64,000 bases of DNA from Oceanobacillus sp. J11TS1 (GCF_018333215.1 NZ_BORO01000008.1:62001-126000); one strand, 5' to 3'; shown: positions 28,945-38,475, counted from the first letter of the stretch. The notes: generated by a model from the sequence alone, not told the origin. Translations and numbers: made by a program.

Positions 28945-29979
28945 TTATTGTAATTGTTGCTCAATAAAATGAATGATTTCTTTTCGTTCTTGTTTGGAGC
29001 AGGAATACTGTTGCTCCAAAGCCTCCAAAAATTCTCCAGCCTTTTTCAGCTCTACAACGCTTTTTTTCATATAAGATTTGTAATGGTCATTTATTTTTTT
29101 TATTTCCGCCGCATATTTCTCATCTGTTCCGGTGGTGACGGCTTCTTCATATAAATCAATGGCTTTTTCTCCATCTCTAGTTGGGAAAAATTCATGGGGA
29201 TCCGTACTGTCGAACATACAAAAATTCAAATCTGGAACGAGTACCATATCAATACTATTTGGATCAAAACTGCAATGATAAATTTCCGTATCGTAACCAT
29301 GTTTAATGCAAGCACTCGCTACTTTTTTCATAAATGTTGACTTGCCTGTTCCAGCTCGCCCCTTTATATAATAAACGCGAGAAAGTTTTTCTGTAAGATG
29401 GGGGACGATATTAACCGGACCATCTACGGTTGTGGTCCCAAAAAGACGGTGATACTCATGGCCATTTCGATCCTTCTTCGGTTGCCCTTTTAAGACTTCT
29501 TGAATAAACGTATCAGCAATTTCATCCGCCCGTTTAAAATTCATTTCTTTAATATAAATTGCTTCCAGATCATCGTGGATGCGTAACCCTGTTTCTAAAT
29601 GTTTATATGCTTTTTCTGTATAATGGTTAAAGTTTTCTTCTAGTTTCTTATTTCTTACCGGACTGTCATTTGTAAATCGATTTAAATCCAGATCGATTAC
29701 CGTGCGCATATCAGCTGGTACGATGGAATCATTTAAAAAAGCGAGGCCCTTGTCACGAATTATAACACCATCTAAATAACGTTCGCCTAACGGGCTCTTT
29801 AATATTTCTACTTCATAGGTAGATTCATACTTCGTGATGATATCTTTTAGAATGATTGCTTTTACCGTTTGGGAGGGATGGTTTAGACCAAAGATTTGTT
29901 GCAGCTGTTTTACATTGGAAGGAAGTAAATTCACAAATCCTTCCGACGTATTCGCAGTAACATAATAATATTTTTTCAA
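28945..29979 (-). CDS. PRK06851-type P-loop NTPase
   Basis: 344 residues. A P-loop GRAGTGKST lies at about 205-213, following an N-terminal half that appears to be a related domain with a degenerate loop. The second half contains YHCSFDPNSIDMVLVPDL and ends in a helical region. The family is found in endospore-forming Firmicutes and has no assigned function, to my knowledge. TTG start with AAAGGAAG ahead. It is inserted between tkt and sirA, a place without this gene in B. subtilis. Confidence 0.7.
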   Translation of the reverse strand: MKKYYYVTANTSEGFVNLLPSNVKQLQQIFGLNHPSQTVKAIILKDIITKYESTYEVEILKSPLGERYLDGVIIRDKGLAFLNDSIVPADMRTVIDLDLNRFTNDSPVRNKKLEENFNHYTEKAYKHLETGLRIHDDLEAIYIKEMNFKRADEIADTFIQEVLKGQPKKDRNGHEYHRLFGTTTVDGPVNIVPHLTEKLSRVYYIKGRAGTGKSTFMKKVASACIKHGYDTEIYHCSFDPNSIDMVLVPDLNFCMFDSTDPHEFFPTRDGEKAIDLYEEAVTTGTDEKYAAEIKKINDHYKSYMKKSVVELKKAGEFLEALEQQYSCSKQERKEIIHFIEQQLQ

Positions 29980-30264
29980 GGTGACACTTCCTTTTTTGAT
30001 TTCAAATTTTAGGTATTTGTTTAATTAACTTATGCCCATTCCTCGTTTTGGTGAATGTAATGTGATTGTGATTACCTTGGAAACATACGATTATTTTACC
30101 AACCATTACTTCTTTAGTAAATGTCATTGACTAGTTGGATTAGAACCCATATTAACCCAGCAATAGTTCATTTAATAGAGGGGGTTCCCTCTGAAGATAT
30201 TTACAAAGTAACAATAGGGGAATAGAAAATTGGCGACCGGACGCGACTTATGCTTTTCTTATTG
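29980..30264. other. Intergenic region upstream of sirA
   Basis: About 285 bases without a gene, between divergent promoters. It contains a small GAGGG/CCCTC hairpin near 30178-30194. I see no other feature before the 0A box. Confidence 0.4.
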
Positions 30265-30276
30265 TTTCGACAAAAG
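30265..30276 (-). promoter_or_regulatory. Spo0A box upstream of sirA
   Basis: On the minus strand CTTTTGTCGAAA, a full 0A box. It lies 23 bases upstream of the -35. Confidence 0.7.
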
Positions 30277-30298
30277 AAGTTGTTCCTTGCACACTATT

Positions 30299-30331
30299 TT
30301 GACAACCTTCGGAAATAGATTCCCCTATAAT
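30299..30331 (+). promoter_or_regulatory. spoIIG-like Spo0A-dependent promoter of sirA
   Basis: TTGACA (30299-30304) and TATAAT (30326-30331), both perfect but 21 bases apart. The -35 overlaps a TTGTCAAA-type 0A half-site on the minus strand. Long spacers with 0A boxes over the -35 are typical of sigma-A promoters that need Spo0A~P, such as spoIIG. Confidence 0.65.
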
Positions 30332-30354
30332 AATAGATAAAGGGGGAATACGTG

Positions 30355-30813
30355 ATGAATGAATACGCAATTTATTGGATTGAAGACAATGTGGCAAAAA
30401 ACTATTTCCATAAAAGTGATTTATTACATCGGTTCTTTTTAGAATATGCAGAAAAACAGGATGAAATTGTATTTAGAAGGCAATTTCGATTCATAACTCG
30501 AAAAATCCATTTTTATAAGTTCGTTATGCATTTAAAGACGTTTTCTTCGCCTGAAATTAACATAAAACGAATAGGAAATAGAGTGCTCGTAAAAAAGGGA
30601 GAAGAGTCACTATGCTTATATATTGAAAATGGAGAGTTAGTCTTAAAATGCAATCATTTAGTGTCTGCAGTCTCGCTACTATTTCCGATATTGGAAGATA
30701 TACATCCTTATTTCTTTGTACAGGGGAAAGACACACCTCAATATGGATGGATTTCTCCTAAGCCATTAAAAGCACAGGAAGACGAAAGTCAAGTGTTGTA
30801 TAATTTCCTCTAA
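30355..30813 (+). CDS. sirA: Sporulation inhibitor of replication SirA
   Basis: 152 residues. N-terminal pattern YAIYWIEDNVAKNYFHKSD and C-terminal PQYGWISPK match the SirA (YneE) family. In B. subtilis SirA binds DnaA domain I to stop new rounds of replication at the start of sporulation. It is placed between tkt and yneF as there. AAGGGGG sets the ATG at 30355. The promoter carries Spo0A boxes, in agreement with known control. Confidence 0.88.
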   Translation: MNEYAIYWIEDNVAKNYFHKSDLLHRFFLEYAEKQDEIVFRRQFRFITRKIHFYKFVMHLKTFSSPEINIKRIGNRVLVKKGEESLCLYIENGELVLKCNHLVSAVSLLFPILEDIHPYFFVQGKDTPQYGWISPKPLKAQEDESQVLYNFL

Positions 30814-30860
30814 TCTAATATACTGTACTAGAGACAACACGAAGGAGGAAATTTTGTAAC

Positions 30861-31082
30861 ATGAGTACGATATGGGTAGTATTAATTGCAATCGCAGCCT
30901 TAGTTGCTGGTGTTGCTCTTGGATTTTTCATTGCTAGAAAATATATGATGAATTATTTGAAAAAGAATCCGCCAATTAATGAGCAAATGCTTCGTACATT
31001 GATGATGCAAATGGGTCAAAAGCCATCGCAAAAGAAAATTAATCAAATGATGCGAGCAATGAATAATCAGTCTGGTAAGTAA
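30861..31082 (+). CDS. yneF: UPF0154 membrane protein YneF
   Basis: 73 residues: one N-terminal membrane helix (about 4-26), then a basic M/Q/N-rich tail with [20 protein letters not shown], the family signature. Function unknown. ATG after AAGGAGG; follows sirA by 47 bases. Confidence 0.94.
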   Translation: MSTIWVVLIAIAALVAGVALGFFIARKYMMNYLKKNPPINEQMLRTLMMQMGQKPSQKKINQMMRAMNNQSGK

Positions 31083-31109
31083 TCTATTGTTATTTTAAGG
31101 ACAAGCAAT

Positions 31110-31142
31110 AAAACCACTTTGTAGAAGGTGGTTTTTTCTTTT
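31110..31142 (+). terminator. Terminator after yneF
   Basis: AAACCAC...GTGGTTTTTTC hairpin. Confidence 0.8.
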
Positions 31143-31738
31143 AGCAAATATTTTATAATGAATCTACATGCCGGCGTATCATTATGTGAAGAAAGCTCTG
31201 TTCACGTTTCTATTAATTTAGTAGAATCTATTATTGTGTAGCATATACTGTTACTACTAAAGTTTTGATTAAGTAATAGAGAGGAGGTGGATAAATAACG
31301 TAAGCATCCATTTCATCACTATTATTACTAAAAAACAAGAGACAGCTGGAGAAGTCTACCTAAGAATTAACGCTATCTGCTGTCGAATGAGATTACATTG
31401 AAGATAAATTAAATTGGGTTTCGTTCTATTCAAGAAGAAATTGATTAAATTGATTACATGGCGCATCATTGGATGCGTTTTTATTTTTGGAATCTATTTA
31501 ATAGGGGCTAATGTTGCCGAACCATAGTTTTAGGATGACGATACAAGGTATATTCTATATTTTAAAAGACAGTTTTCTTATTGGTAAAAAAACATAAGGA
31601 TAGGGTGAGGGATAGCATCAATGATTAGCAGTCATCTTTTTTTTATACTTACGTAAAATGTATAGAGATTGTCATAAAATTAGCTTTTATTTTTGTATTT
31701 CTCTGTTAGAATAGAAATGATTGATAAGGGGGATTATC
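31143..31738. other. Gene-poor region between yneF and ccdA
   Basis: About 600 bases. A near-perfect ribosome site (GAGGAGGTG, 31281-31289) is followed by only three codons before a stop. An AT-rich region follows, and a possible decayed frame lies at 31414-31527. In B. subtilis ynzD (a Spo0E-like phosphatase) occupies this place; I find no such gene here. Confidence 0.4.
31414..31527 (+). pseudogene. Possible DUF2061-like remnant
   Basis: A 37-codon frame starting with TTG. Its segment KKLIKLITWRIIGCVFIFG recalls the DUF2061 membrane motif (K-x-I-T-W-R-I). It is short for that family (about 60-70 residues) and lacks a ribosome site, so it is at best a remnant. Confidence 0.25.
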
Positions 31739-32443
31739 ATGGAGGAAATTAATATTTTCTTAGCCTTTGCAGCCGGGTTTCTCTCATTTATTTCACCTTG
31801 TGTTCTTCCGCTGTATCCTGTATTTCTTTCTTATATTACCGGAATGAGCATGAGTGAAATAAATCAAGATAATAGAAGGCTAGATCGAAAAGCAATATTA
31901 CATACGGTATGTTTTCTAGTCGGTTTTTCAAGTATTTTTATTATGATTGGATTTACGACTACGTATATTTCTGAGTTCTTAATGACCTATCAAGATACAA
32001 TAAGACAGATTGGTGCTATTTTAATTATCTTTTTTGGCTTGGTTATTGTCGGCGTATTGAATTTCCAATTTCTCATGAAAGACCGAAAAATTCATTTTAA
32101 AAATCGTCCAGCAGGCTATCTTGGTTCTGTTATAATTGGTATGGCATTTTCATTAGGATGGACACCTTGTACTGGTCCAATTCTTGCTATTGTATTTTCA
32201 CTAGCTGCAACTAGTCCCAATATCGGACTTGTCATGATGTTTAGCTACATTCTAGGCTTTTCTATCCCATTCTTATTACTTGCTTTCTTTATCGGTAAAC
32301 TGAAATGGTTTAAAAAGCACAGCCAAACAATGGTGAAAATCGGTGGATGGATTATGATTTTTGTGGGGATTGCATTATTCTTTGATTGGATGAGTAAACT
32401 CACTGGATTTTTAGCAGGCTTGTTTGGTTTTTCAGGATTCTAA
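31739..32443 (+). CDS. ccdA: Cytochrome c biogenesis protein CcdA
   Basis: 234 residues with six membrane segments. Reactive cysteines: SPCVLPLYP in helix 1 and WTPCTGPI in helix 4. It passes electrons from cytoplasmic thioredoxin to extracytoplasmic thiol-disulfide proteins for cytochrome c maturation and spore formation. GGGGG sets the ATG at 31739; the frame from 31721 is an extension. The TlpA-like protein at 38641 is a possible partner. Confidence 0.95.
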   Translation: MEEINIFLAFAAGFLSFISPCVLPLYPVFLSYITGMSMSEINQDNRRLDRKAILHTVCFLVGFSSIFIMIGFTTTYISEFLMTYQDTIRQIGAILIIFFGLVIVGVLNFQFLMKDRKIHFKNRPAGYLGSVIIGMAFSLGWTPCTGPILAIVFSLAATSPNIGLVMMFSYILGFSIPFLLLAFFIGKLKWFKKHSQTMVKIGGWIMIFVGIALFFDWMSKLTGFLAGLFGFSGF

Positions 32444-32488
32444 ATTCTTTCAAGTAGCATGGTTTAAGGTCATGCTATTTGAAAGAAA
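32444..32488 (+). terminator. Hairpin after ccdA
   Basis: CTTTCAAGTAGCATG pairs with CATGCTATTTGAAAG; a strong stem with a poor T-run. Confidence 0.6.
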
Positions 32489-32818
32489 GGTTTAAAAATA
32501 GGGGTCAACACCAACATCAATGGTTGAAATATAGGAATAAATATAAGTAGTAAAAACTAGCTAGCGGAGGAAAAATACGGAGACTCCTGTAGGAATGCGC
32601 AATGATCTTCGGTGGGGCGAGTAATCGCAGTCCCAGTGTGAAGACCCCGCAGAAAAAGTGGTCTTCTTTTTCGAGGAGGCTGAGGACAAGCCCACGGAAA
32701 GCGTAGTGTTTTTCCGCAGCGGTTGCCTTTATCAATTTAAGCTTAGTTTGTCAACCATGGTTTTTGGTGAAGAGCCTAAAATAATAGGTGAAAAAAGGGT
32801 CAAACCATCCTTGACCGA
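32488..32818. repeat. MITE-like intergenic element (copy A2, reverse orientation)
   Basis: Reverse complement of the core of copy A1. Shared stretches include AAGACCCCGCAGAAAAAGT, GGGGCGAGTAATCGCAGTCC and GTAGTGTTTTTCCG in matching order, and inverted borders around CACCAA(A)ATC..ATGGTTGA. The outermost TGTTCAAAAAG ends are missing. It lies where B. subtilis has yneI, between ccdA and ccdC. Confidence 0.75.
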
Positions 32819-32853
32819 TACTTGCTAGAATATAGAGAAAAGAGTTGTTACTT

Positions 32854-33324
32854 ATGTATTTTGCAATTGCAACTACAGCTGTCTTTGCATTCATGGCAAT
32901 TGTGATGATATTTGTGCGAATGCGTGCTTCAAAAAGGCCTGCATCTGTAAAAAGAATTATTTTGCCACCATTTTTTATGAGTACCGGAGCGCTTATGTTC
33001 TTATTTCCGATGTTTCGAATAAGTTGGCTTCAAGTCGCTGAAGCGCTTATTGTAGGAATGATATTTTCCATTTTTTTAATTAAAACATCTAAATTAGAGC
33101 ATGCAGGTGAGCATATTTATGTGAAACCGTCCAAGGTGTTCCCTATCATTTTAATCGGACTATTAATCGTTCGAATTACTATAAAGTTAATTATTGGTAC
33201 AAGTATATCCGTTGGTGAAACTTCAGGCATGTTCTTTTTACTTGCGCTTGGAATGATAGGAACTTGGAGATTAGCAATGCTCTATCAATATGTACAATTG
33301 AGAAAAAAGCAAAGTGCGTCATGA
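32854..33324 (+). CDS. ccdC: CcdC-family membrane protein
   Basis: 156 residues with four to five membrane segments (about 2-20, 35-55, 62-78, 93-112, 122-140). It matches B. subtilis YneJ/CcdC, which is linked to cytochrome c biogenesis though not essential for it. The ribosome site is weak (AGAGAAAAGAG); ATG 32854 is preferred over a TTG at 32845. Confidence 0.85.
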   Translation: MYFAIATTAVFAFMAIVMIFVRMRASKRPASVKRIILPPFFMSTGALMFLFPMFRISWLQVAEALIVGMIFSIFLIKTSKLEHAGEHIYVKPSKVFPIILIGLLIVRITIKLIIGTSISVGETSGMFFLLALGMIGTWRLAMLYQYVQLRKKQSAS

Positions 33325-33348
33325 TTATCTGCACTTTGCTTTTTTCTT
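33305..33348. terminator. Terminator of ccdC
   Basis: AAAAGCAAAGTGC...GCACTTTGCTTTTTTC, overlapping the last codons of ccdC. Confidence 0.85.
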
Positions 33349-33452
33349 TTGACGTTTTGTTAGAAGTTGCCGGATGAAATATAGGCCAAACTTTTATCTT
33401 TCGTTATAAGGATTAAATATGAAGTTTCGAGTTTCACTATGTAAATACATTT

Positions 33453-33929
33453 TTAAGATCTTTTTCGTTTTTTATACTTTTCTTCCCAATTTTCCTGATA
33501 GTTATCTTTGGATTGCTGGAAATAAGGTTCATATGGAGTAACGTCGATATTCTTTTGCTTCAATTTTTTACGAAGAAATTTATGATCTCTTTTTGGAGTT
33601 GCTAAAATATATCCTTCAATTAACGTAGAACGTGTAATGGTTGCTTCCTTTTTTTGAATAGATAATTCTCCAATCTTGCTCGCAATTCTTTGCCTGGCGA
33701 CGTCTCTAAAAAGTTCAGGAACTGGTGAAACAAGCTCTTCCAGGAAATCTTTTTCTGTTTGCGACCATTTATGTATTGTCTGCTCTAAATAATATTCTTC
33801 CCAATCCATAATAGAACGGCCATCTTCTTTTGGCAGACGCTTTAAGAACTTACGAAACATAAAATATCCGCCGATAGCCAATAACCCTATTAGTAAACAG
33901 CCCCACAATATAATTATAAGTGATATCAT
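33453..33929 (-). CDS. yneK: YneK, DUF2621 family protein
   Basis: 158 residues: an N-terminal membrane helix (about 3-24), then a basic soluble domain beginning RRLPKEDGRSIMDWEEYYLEQ-like and ending in KKRKRS. The protein is found in Bacillaceae and its role is unknown. GGGTGAGGTG sets the ATG at 33929; the frame extends to 33959 without a site. Position after ccdC fits B. subtilis. Confidence 0.82.
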   Translation of the reverse strand: MISLIIILWGCLLIGLLAIGGYFMFRKFLKRLPKEDGRSIMDWEEYYLEQTIHKWSQTEKDFLEELVSPVPELFRDVARQRIASKIGELSIQKKEATITRSTLIEGYILATPKRDHKFLRKKLKQKNIDVTPYEPYFQQSKDNYQENWEEKYKKRKRS

Positions 33930-34125
33930 CGTACACCTCACCCTTAATCTAACAAGCAAAATTACGAATATTGCTAATTATTATAAAATATTAATTTATT
34001 TTTTTAGAAAATTATAGTAACATTAACTTATAATACATTGTTATAATTACTTAATTCATATTATAAAGTCATTAAGAAATATACACAAGTATTCATAATT
34101 ATTTCGTCATAATCATACATATTAT

Positions 34126-34370
34126 TTTATAAGTTCTTGTTCAAAAAAGTACGATAAAAAGAGCCGTGTCAGCAAAAGTTTCAAGCACCACCTGATGCCA
34201 CAAATATCGACACGCCTAATTGCGACTGCTTGTCCCATTGATAATAACTGCGTGTCGAAAATTCAGAGGTTCAGGTCGCAGTGGCTTGTACGCGTGCTTC
34301 AGACGTGAGCGATTTTTTGCAAAAGGTTTCTTGGTTTCCTTTTTATTCATTTTTGAACAGCGTCTATAAA
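34126..34370. repeat. MITE-like intergenic element (copy B1)
   Basis: About 245 bases with terminal inverted repeats: left TTTATAAGTTCTTGTTCAAA then GATAAAAAG, right the complement of TTTATAGACGCTGTTCAAAA then AATAAAAAG. The inside, with several CG-rich inverted segments, is unlike copy A1. It ends 24 bases before the start of the kinase gene. Confidence 0.75.
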
Positions 34371-34393
34371 GAATTTCTGGAAGGAGCATGGTT

Positions 34394-35515
34394 ATGGATA
34401 ATCATCAAAAAAATAAGCTGCCAAATGACATACGCACTTCTGAAAGTCTTCATAATCTACACCCCGATGCAGCACTTTCAACTGTTATTGTTTCATTGCT
34501 TAGTAAGAATATAGAAGGAATCGTGTTGGTACAAAACTTAAATGGTGAGATAGAATATATAAGTGAATCCGTATCTAGGATCCTTGGCTATGAACCAAAA
34601 GAATTAATCGGAAAGAAATGGAATGATTTTTCTGCTGAAATAGATTCAAAGTTTAAAGTACAGGTGTCGGCTGATGACGAAATGAAACATAAAAATCTAT
34701 TTATCGATATTCCAGACAGAAAAGGAGAAAATATCTCTTTTTCTTGTGAGTTGAATTATGTTCCAACAGAGATAGATAAGGAAAAAAGATTACTTGTTTA
34801 TTTGGAAAGAGAAACGGAAGAATTAAAACTAGAAGATTTAATGATTCGTTCAGAGAAGATGAATGTTGCAGGTCAGTTAGCAGCAAGTCTGGTGCATGAA
34901 ATCAGAAATCCACTTACGTCTTTAAAGGGCTTTTTACAATTATTGCAGGCAGGTGCTCAGCATAAGGAAGAATACTTCAATGTTATGATTGAAGAAGTCG
35001 AGAAGATTGAATCGATTACCTCGGAATTATTATTTATTTCGAAGCCTTTAACAGATAAACGATCAAAAGAAGAGGTAACGAGTATGATGCATGACGTTGA
35101 AATGCTGTTACAATCCCAAGCAAATCAAAAAAATATACAAATTATAATAGAAAGCAATACAAATGCTTCGATTCTTTGCGATCGTTCTCAGATTAAACAA
35201 GTGTTAATTAATTTAGTGAAAAATGCGATTGAAGCGATGGACCAGCCAGGAAATATAATTGTAAAAGCGAAAAATATTGATGATAAAGTTAAATTATCTG
35301 TTATCGATGAAGGAAGCGGTCTACCTGAAGAGATTTTACATCGTCTTGGAGAGGCTTTTTTTACAACAAAATCATCAGGTACAGGACTAGGTCTACTAAT
35401 TACTAAAAAGATTCTCAGTAATCACGATGCTGACTTTTATATGTATAACAATGAAGGTAAAGGAAGTACTTTTGAAATTATTTTTCCCAGCGCAGACGGT
35501 GAAGATGAAGAATAA
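34394..35515 (+). CDS. Orphan PAS-domain sensor histidine kinase, sporulation-kinase type
   Basis: 373 residues without membrane segments. One PAS domain (about 35-150, with SESVSRILGYEPKELIGK), an H-box with the phosphorylated His168 in HEIRNPLTSLKGFLQLL, and an ATPase domain with LINLVKNAIEAM (N-box), VIDEGSGLP (G1) and GTGLGLLI (G2). The H-box is that of KinA-E and similar phosphorelay kinases. No response regulator is adjacent, so Spo0F is the likely target; this is inference. GGAAGGAG supports the ATG at 34394. Absent from this place in B. subtilis. Confidence 0.85.
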   Translation: MDNHQKNKLPNDIRTSESLHNLHPDAALSTVIVSLLSKNIEGIVLVQNLNGEIEYISESVSRILGYEPKELIGKKWNDFSAEIDSKFKVQVSADDEMKHKNLFIDIPDRKGENISFSCELNYVPTEIDKEKRLLVYLERETEELKLEDLMIRSEKMNVAGQLAASLVHEIRNPLTSLKGFLQLLQAGAQHKEEYFNVMIEEVEKIESITSELLFISKPLTDKRSKEEVTSMMHDVEMLLQSQANQKNIQIIIESNTNASILCDRSQIKQVLINLVKNAIEAMDQPGNIIVKAKNIDDKVKLSVIDEGSGLPEEILHRLGEAFFTTKSSGTGLGLLITKKILSNHDADFYMYNNEGKGSTFEIIFPSADGEDEE

Positions 35516-35573
35516 GATGATGATACATCTTTTAACGTAATATTACTTTCACTATGAAAAATTAATTCAATGT

Positions 35574-35588
35574 ATAAGTTTAAGTTAT
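35574..35588 (+). promoter_or_regulatory. CcpC-type operator upstream of citB
   Basis: ATAA-N7-TTAT (35574-35577 and 35585-35588), the dyad bound by CcpC at citB and citZ in B. subtilis. A further ATAA half-site stands at 35597-35600, and TATACT at 35611-35616 may be the -10. Confidence 0.6.
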
Positions 35589-35714
35589 CTCATGGCATAA
35601 CTTTTTACTATATACTAATCAGCAAGAATTATTTGTTTTATTTAATAGATTCCTATATTATAAGTATGAAGACGCTATTTATTGGAATAGCAGTATTGAT
35701 TCAAAAAAGTAATA

Positions 35715-35738
35715 CCTCCTTATTTTCGTATAAGGAGG
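35715..35738 (+). promoter_or_regulatory. Hairpin covering the citB Shine-Dalgarno
   Basis: CCTCCTTAT (35715-35723) pairs perfectly over nine bases with ATAAGGAGG (35730-35738), loop TTTCGT. The 3' arm is the ribosome site of the ATG at 35746. It could lower translation or favour the second start at 35764. Confidence 0.65.
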
Positions 35739-35745
35739 AGTGCAA

Positions 35746-38475
35746 ATGAAAGGGGTAACACATATGTCGAACACAAATGCATACAATGCAAAAAAGCAGT
35801 TCGAACTAAATGGAAAGACGTATAATTATTATCGTTTAAAAGACCTTGAAGAAGCTGGATTAGGTAAAGTAGATCGTTTGCCATTTTCAATCCGTGTTCT
35901 TTTAGAATCTTTACTAAGACAGCATGATGGACGTCAAATTAAAAATGAACATGTTGAATCGTTAGCAAATTGGGGAACAGATAAGGCGACAGGAGCAGAT
36001 GTTCCATTTAAGCCTTCCCGAGTTATCCTTCAAGACTTTACGGGAGTGCCTGCAGTAGTAGATCTTGCCTCTCTTCGTAAAGCAATGGTAGATTTGGGCG
36101 GCGAACCAGATAAAATCAACCCCGAAGTTCCAGTAGATTTAGTTATTGACCACTCCGTACAGGTTGATAAATATGGTACACCAGATGCATTACGTGCGAA
36201 TATGGAATTAGAATTTGAGCGTAATGCAGAGCGCTATGAGTTCTTAAACTGGGCTCAAAAAGCATTTAATAATTATCGTGCAGTACCCCCAGCAACGGGT
36301 ATTGTTCACCAGGTTAACTTAGAGTACCTTGCTGATGTTGTACATGCAAATGAAAACGAAGACGGTACGTATGAAACGTTTCCTGATACACTGGTTGGTA
36401 CTGACTCACATACAACGATGATTAACGGCTTAGGTATCCTAGGCTGGGGTGTGGGCGGAATTGAAGCTGAAGCAGGTATGTTAGGACAGCCTTCTTATTT
36501 TCCAGCTCCTGAAGTAATCGGTGTGAAGTTCACTGGTTCTTTCCCGAACGGTACTACAGCTACTGACCTCGCATTGAAGGTAACCCAAGTATTACGCGAA
36601 CAGAATGTGGTTGGTAAATTTGTAGAGTACTTTGGACCAGGGCTAAAAGATATGCCTCTAGCTGACCGTGCGACCATTTCTAACATGGCTCCAGAATACG
36701 GTGCAACTTGTGGATTCTTCCCAATCGATCAAGAGACTCTCGATTACTTAAAATTAACTGGACGCAGTGATGAGTTAATTGCAGTTGTTGAAAAATACTG
36801 TAAAGAAAATGATTTATGGTATGATGCAGACGGCGCAGATCCAGAATATACAAAAGTAATTGAGATTAACTTATCCGATTTAGAGCCAAATCTTTCTGGA
36901 CCAAAACGTCCACAAGATTTAATTGCTCTTTCTAACATGAAAAAAGAATTCAATAAAGCGATTACGGCAAAAGAAGGAAACCAAGGATTTGGATTAGACA
37001 AATCTGAATTTGATAAAGAAGTTGAAATCAAACATCCAAATGGTAAAACTTCTGTTATGAAGACTGGCAGCCTAGCTATTGCAGCAATTACATCTTGTAC
37101 AAACACATCTAACCCATATGTTATGTTAGGTGCAGGACTTGTTGCGAAGAAAGCAGTAGAAAAAGGCTTAGAAGTTCCTGAATACGTAAAAACTTCTCTA
37201 GCACCAGGTTCAAAAGTTGTAACACGTTACTTAGAAGATGCTGGTTTACAAACTTATTTAGACAAATTAGGCTTTAACCTTGTAGGGTATGGATGTACAA
37301 CTTGTATCGGTAACTCTGGCCCGTTGCGTGAAGAAATTGAAGAAGCTATTGCTGAAAATGACTTAATTGCTTCTTCGGTATTATCAGGTAACCGTAACTT
37401 TGAAGGGCGTATCCATCCTTTAGTGAAAGCTAACTACCTAGCATCACCGCCACTAGTAGTTGCATATGCACTGGCAGGAACAGTAGATATCGACTTAACA
37501 AAAGATGCACTTGGTAAAGATGCAGATGGTAATGATGTTTATATGTCTGATATCTGGCCGACACTTACAGAAATCAAAGAAGAAGTAGAGAAAGTAGTTA
37601 CTCCAGAAATCTTCCGTAAAGAATATGAAGATGTATTTAATTCCAATGAAAAATGGAATGAAATTGATACAACAGATGAACCTATATTCGAATGGGATGA
37701 GGATTCTACTTATATTCAAAATCCGCCATTCTTTGAAGGTTTAACACCAGAAGCAGGTACAGTTGAACCATTATCTGGTTTGCGTGCTATTGGATTGTTT
37801 GGAGATTCTGTCACTACAGATCACATTTCTCCAGCTGGAGCAATTGCAAAGGATATGCCAGCAGGTAAGTACTTACAAGAAAAAGGAGTTTCACCAAGAA
37901 ACTTTAACTCTTATGGTTCTCGCCGCGGTAACCATGAAATCATGATGCGTGGTACATTTGCTAACATTCGTATCCGTAACTTGTTAGCACCAGGTACAGA
38001 AGGCGGTTATACGACGTACTGGCCAACTGGTGATGTGATGCCGATTTATGATGCTGCTATGAAATATCAAGAAGCTGGTACAGGACTTATTGTTATTGGT
38101 GGAAAAGATTATGGCATGGGATCATCGCGTGACTGGGCTGCTAAAGGTACGAACTTACTCGGGATTAAAACGGTTATTGCTGAAAGCTTCGAGCGTATTC
38201 ACCGTTCTAACCTTGTAATGATGGGCGTGCTTCCATTACAATTTGAAAAAGGTCAAAATGCGGAAAGTCTCGGCTTATCTGGAAAAGAAACATTTGCAGT
38301 AGATATAGATGAAACAGTAAAACCAGGTGATGTTGTTAATGTTACTGCTACAGACGAAGATGGTAAAGTAACGACATTTAAAGCTCTTGCCCGTTTTGAT
38401 AGTGATGTAGAAGTTGATTACTATCGTCACGGTGGTATTTTACGTATGGTACTGCGTGAAAAAGTGCAAGCATAA
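35746..38475 (+). CDS. citB: Aconitate hydratase AcnA/CitB
   Basis: About 909 residues, the length of the IRP1-like aconitases. Iron-sulfur ligands: Cys in TSCTNTSNP (about residue 450) and the pair in [10 protein letters not shown] (about 515-520). It interconverts citrate and isocitrate; B. subtilis CitB also binds RNA. Two starts are possible: ATG 35746 with AAGGAGG, or ATG 35764 with AAAGGGG, the latter nearer the usual N-terminus. Preceded by a CcpC-type dyad and a hairpin over the first ribosome site. Single-gene unit with its own terminator. Confidence 0.96.
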   Translation: MKGVTHMSNTNAYNAKKQFELNGKTYNYYRLKDLEEAGLGKVDRLPFSIRVLLESLLRQHDGRQIKNEHVESLANWGTDKATGADVPFKPSRVILQDFTGVPAVVDLASLRKAMVDLGGEPDKINPEVPVDLVIDHSVQVDKYGTPDALRANMELEFERNAERYEFLNWAQKAFNNYRAVPPATGIVHQVNLEYLADVVHANENEDGTYETFPDTLVGTDSHTTMINGLGILGWGVGGIEAEAGMLGQPSYFPAPEVIGVKFTGSFPNGTTATDLALKVTQVLREQNVVGKFVEYFGPGLKDMPLADRATISNMAPEYGATCGFFPIDQETLDYLKLTGRSDELIAVVEKYCKENDLWYDADGADPEYTKVIEINLSDLEPNLSGPKRPQDLIALSNMKKEFNKAITAKEGNQGFGLDKSEFDKEVEIKHPNGKTSVMKTGSLAIAAITSCTNTSNPYVMLGAGLVAKKAVEKGLEVPEYVKTSLAPGSKVVTRYLEDAGLQTYLDKLGFNLVGYGCTTCIGNSGPLREEIEEAIAENDLIASSVLSGNRNFEGRIHPLVKANYLASPPLVVAYALAGTVDIDLTKDALGKDADGNDVYMSDIWPTLTEIKEEVEKVVTPEIFRKEYEDVFNSNEKWNEIDTTDEPIFEWDEDSTYIQNPPFFEGLTPEAGTVEPLSGLRAIGLFGDSVTTDHISPAGAIAKDMPAGKYLQEKGVSPRNFNSYGSRRGNHEIMMRGTFANIRIRNLLAPGTEGGYTTYWPTGDVMPIYDAAMKYQEAGTGLIVIGGKDYGMGSSRDWAAKGTNLLGIKTVIAESFERIHRSNLVMMGVLPLQFEKGQNAESLGLSGKETFAVDIDETVKPGDVVNVTATDEDGKVTTFKALARFDSDVEVDYYRHGGILRMVLREKVQA

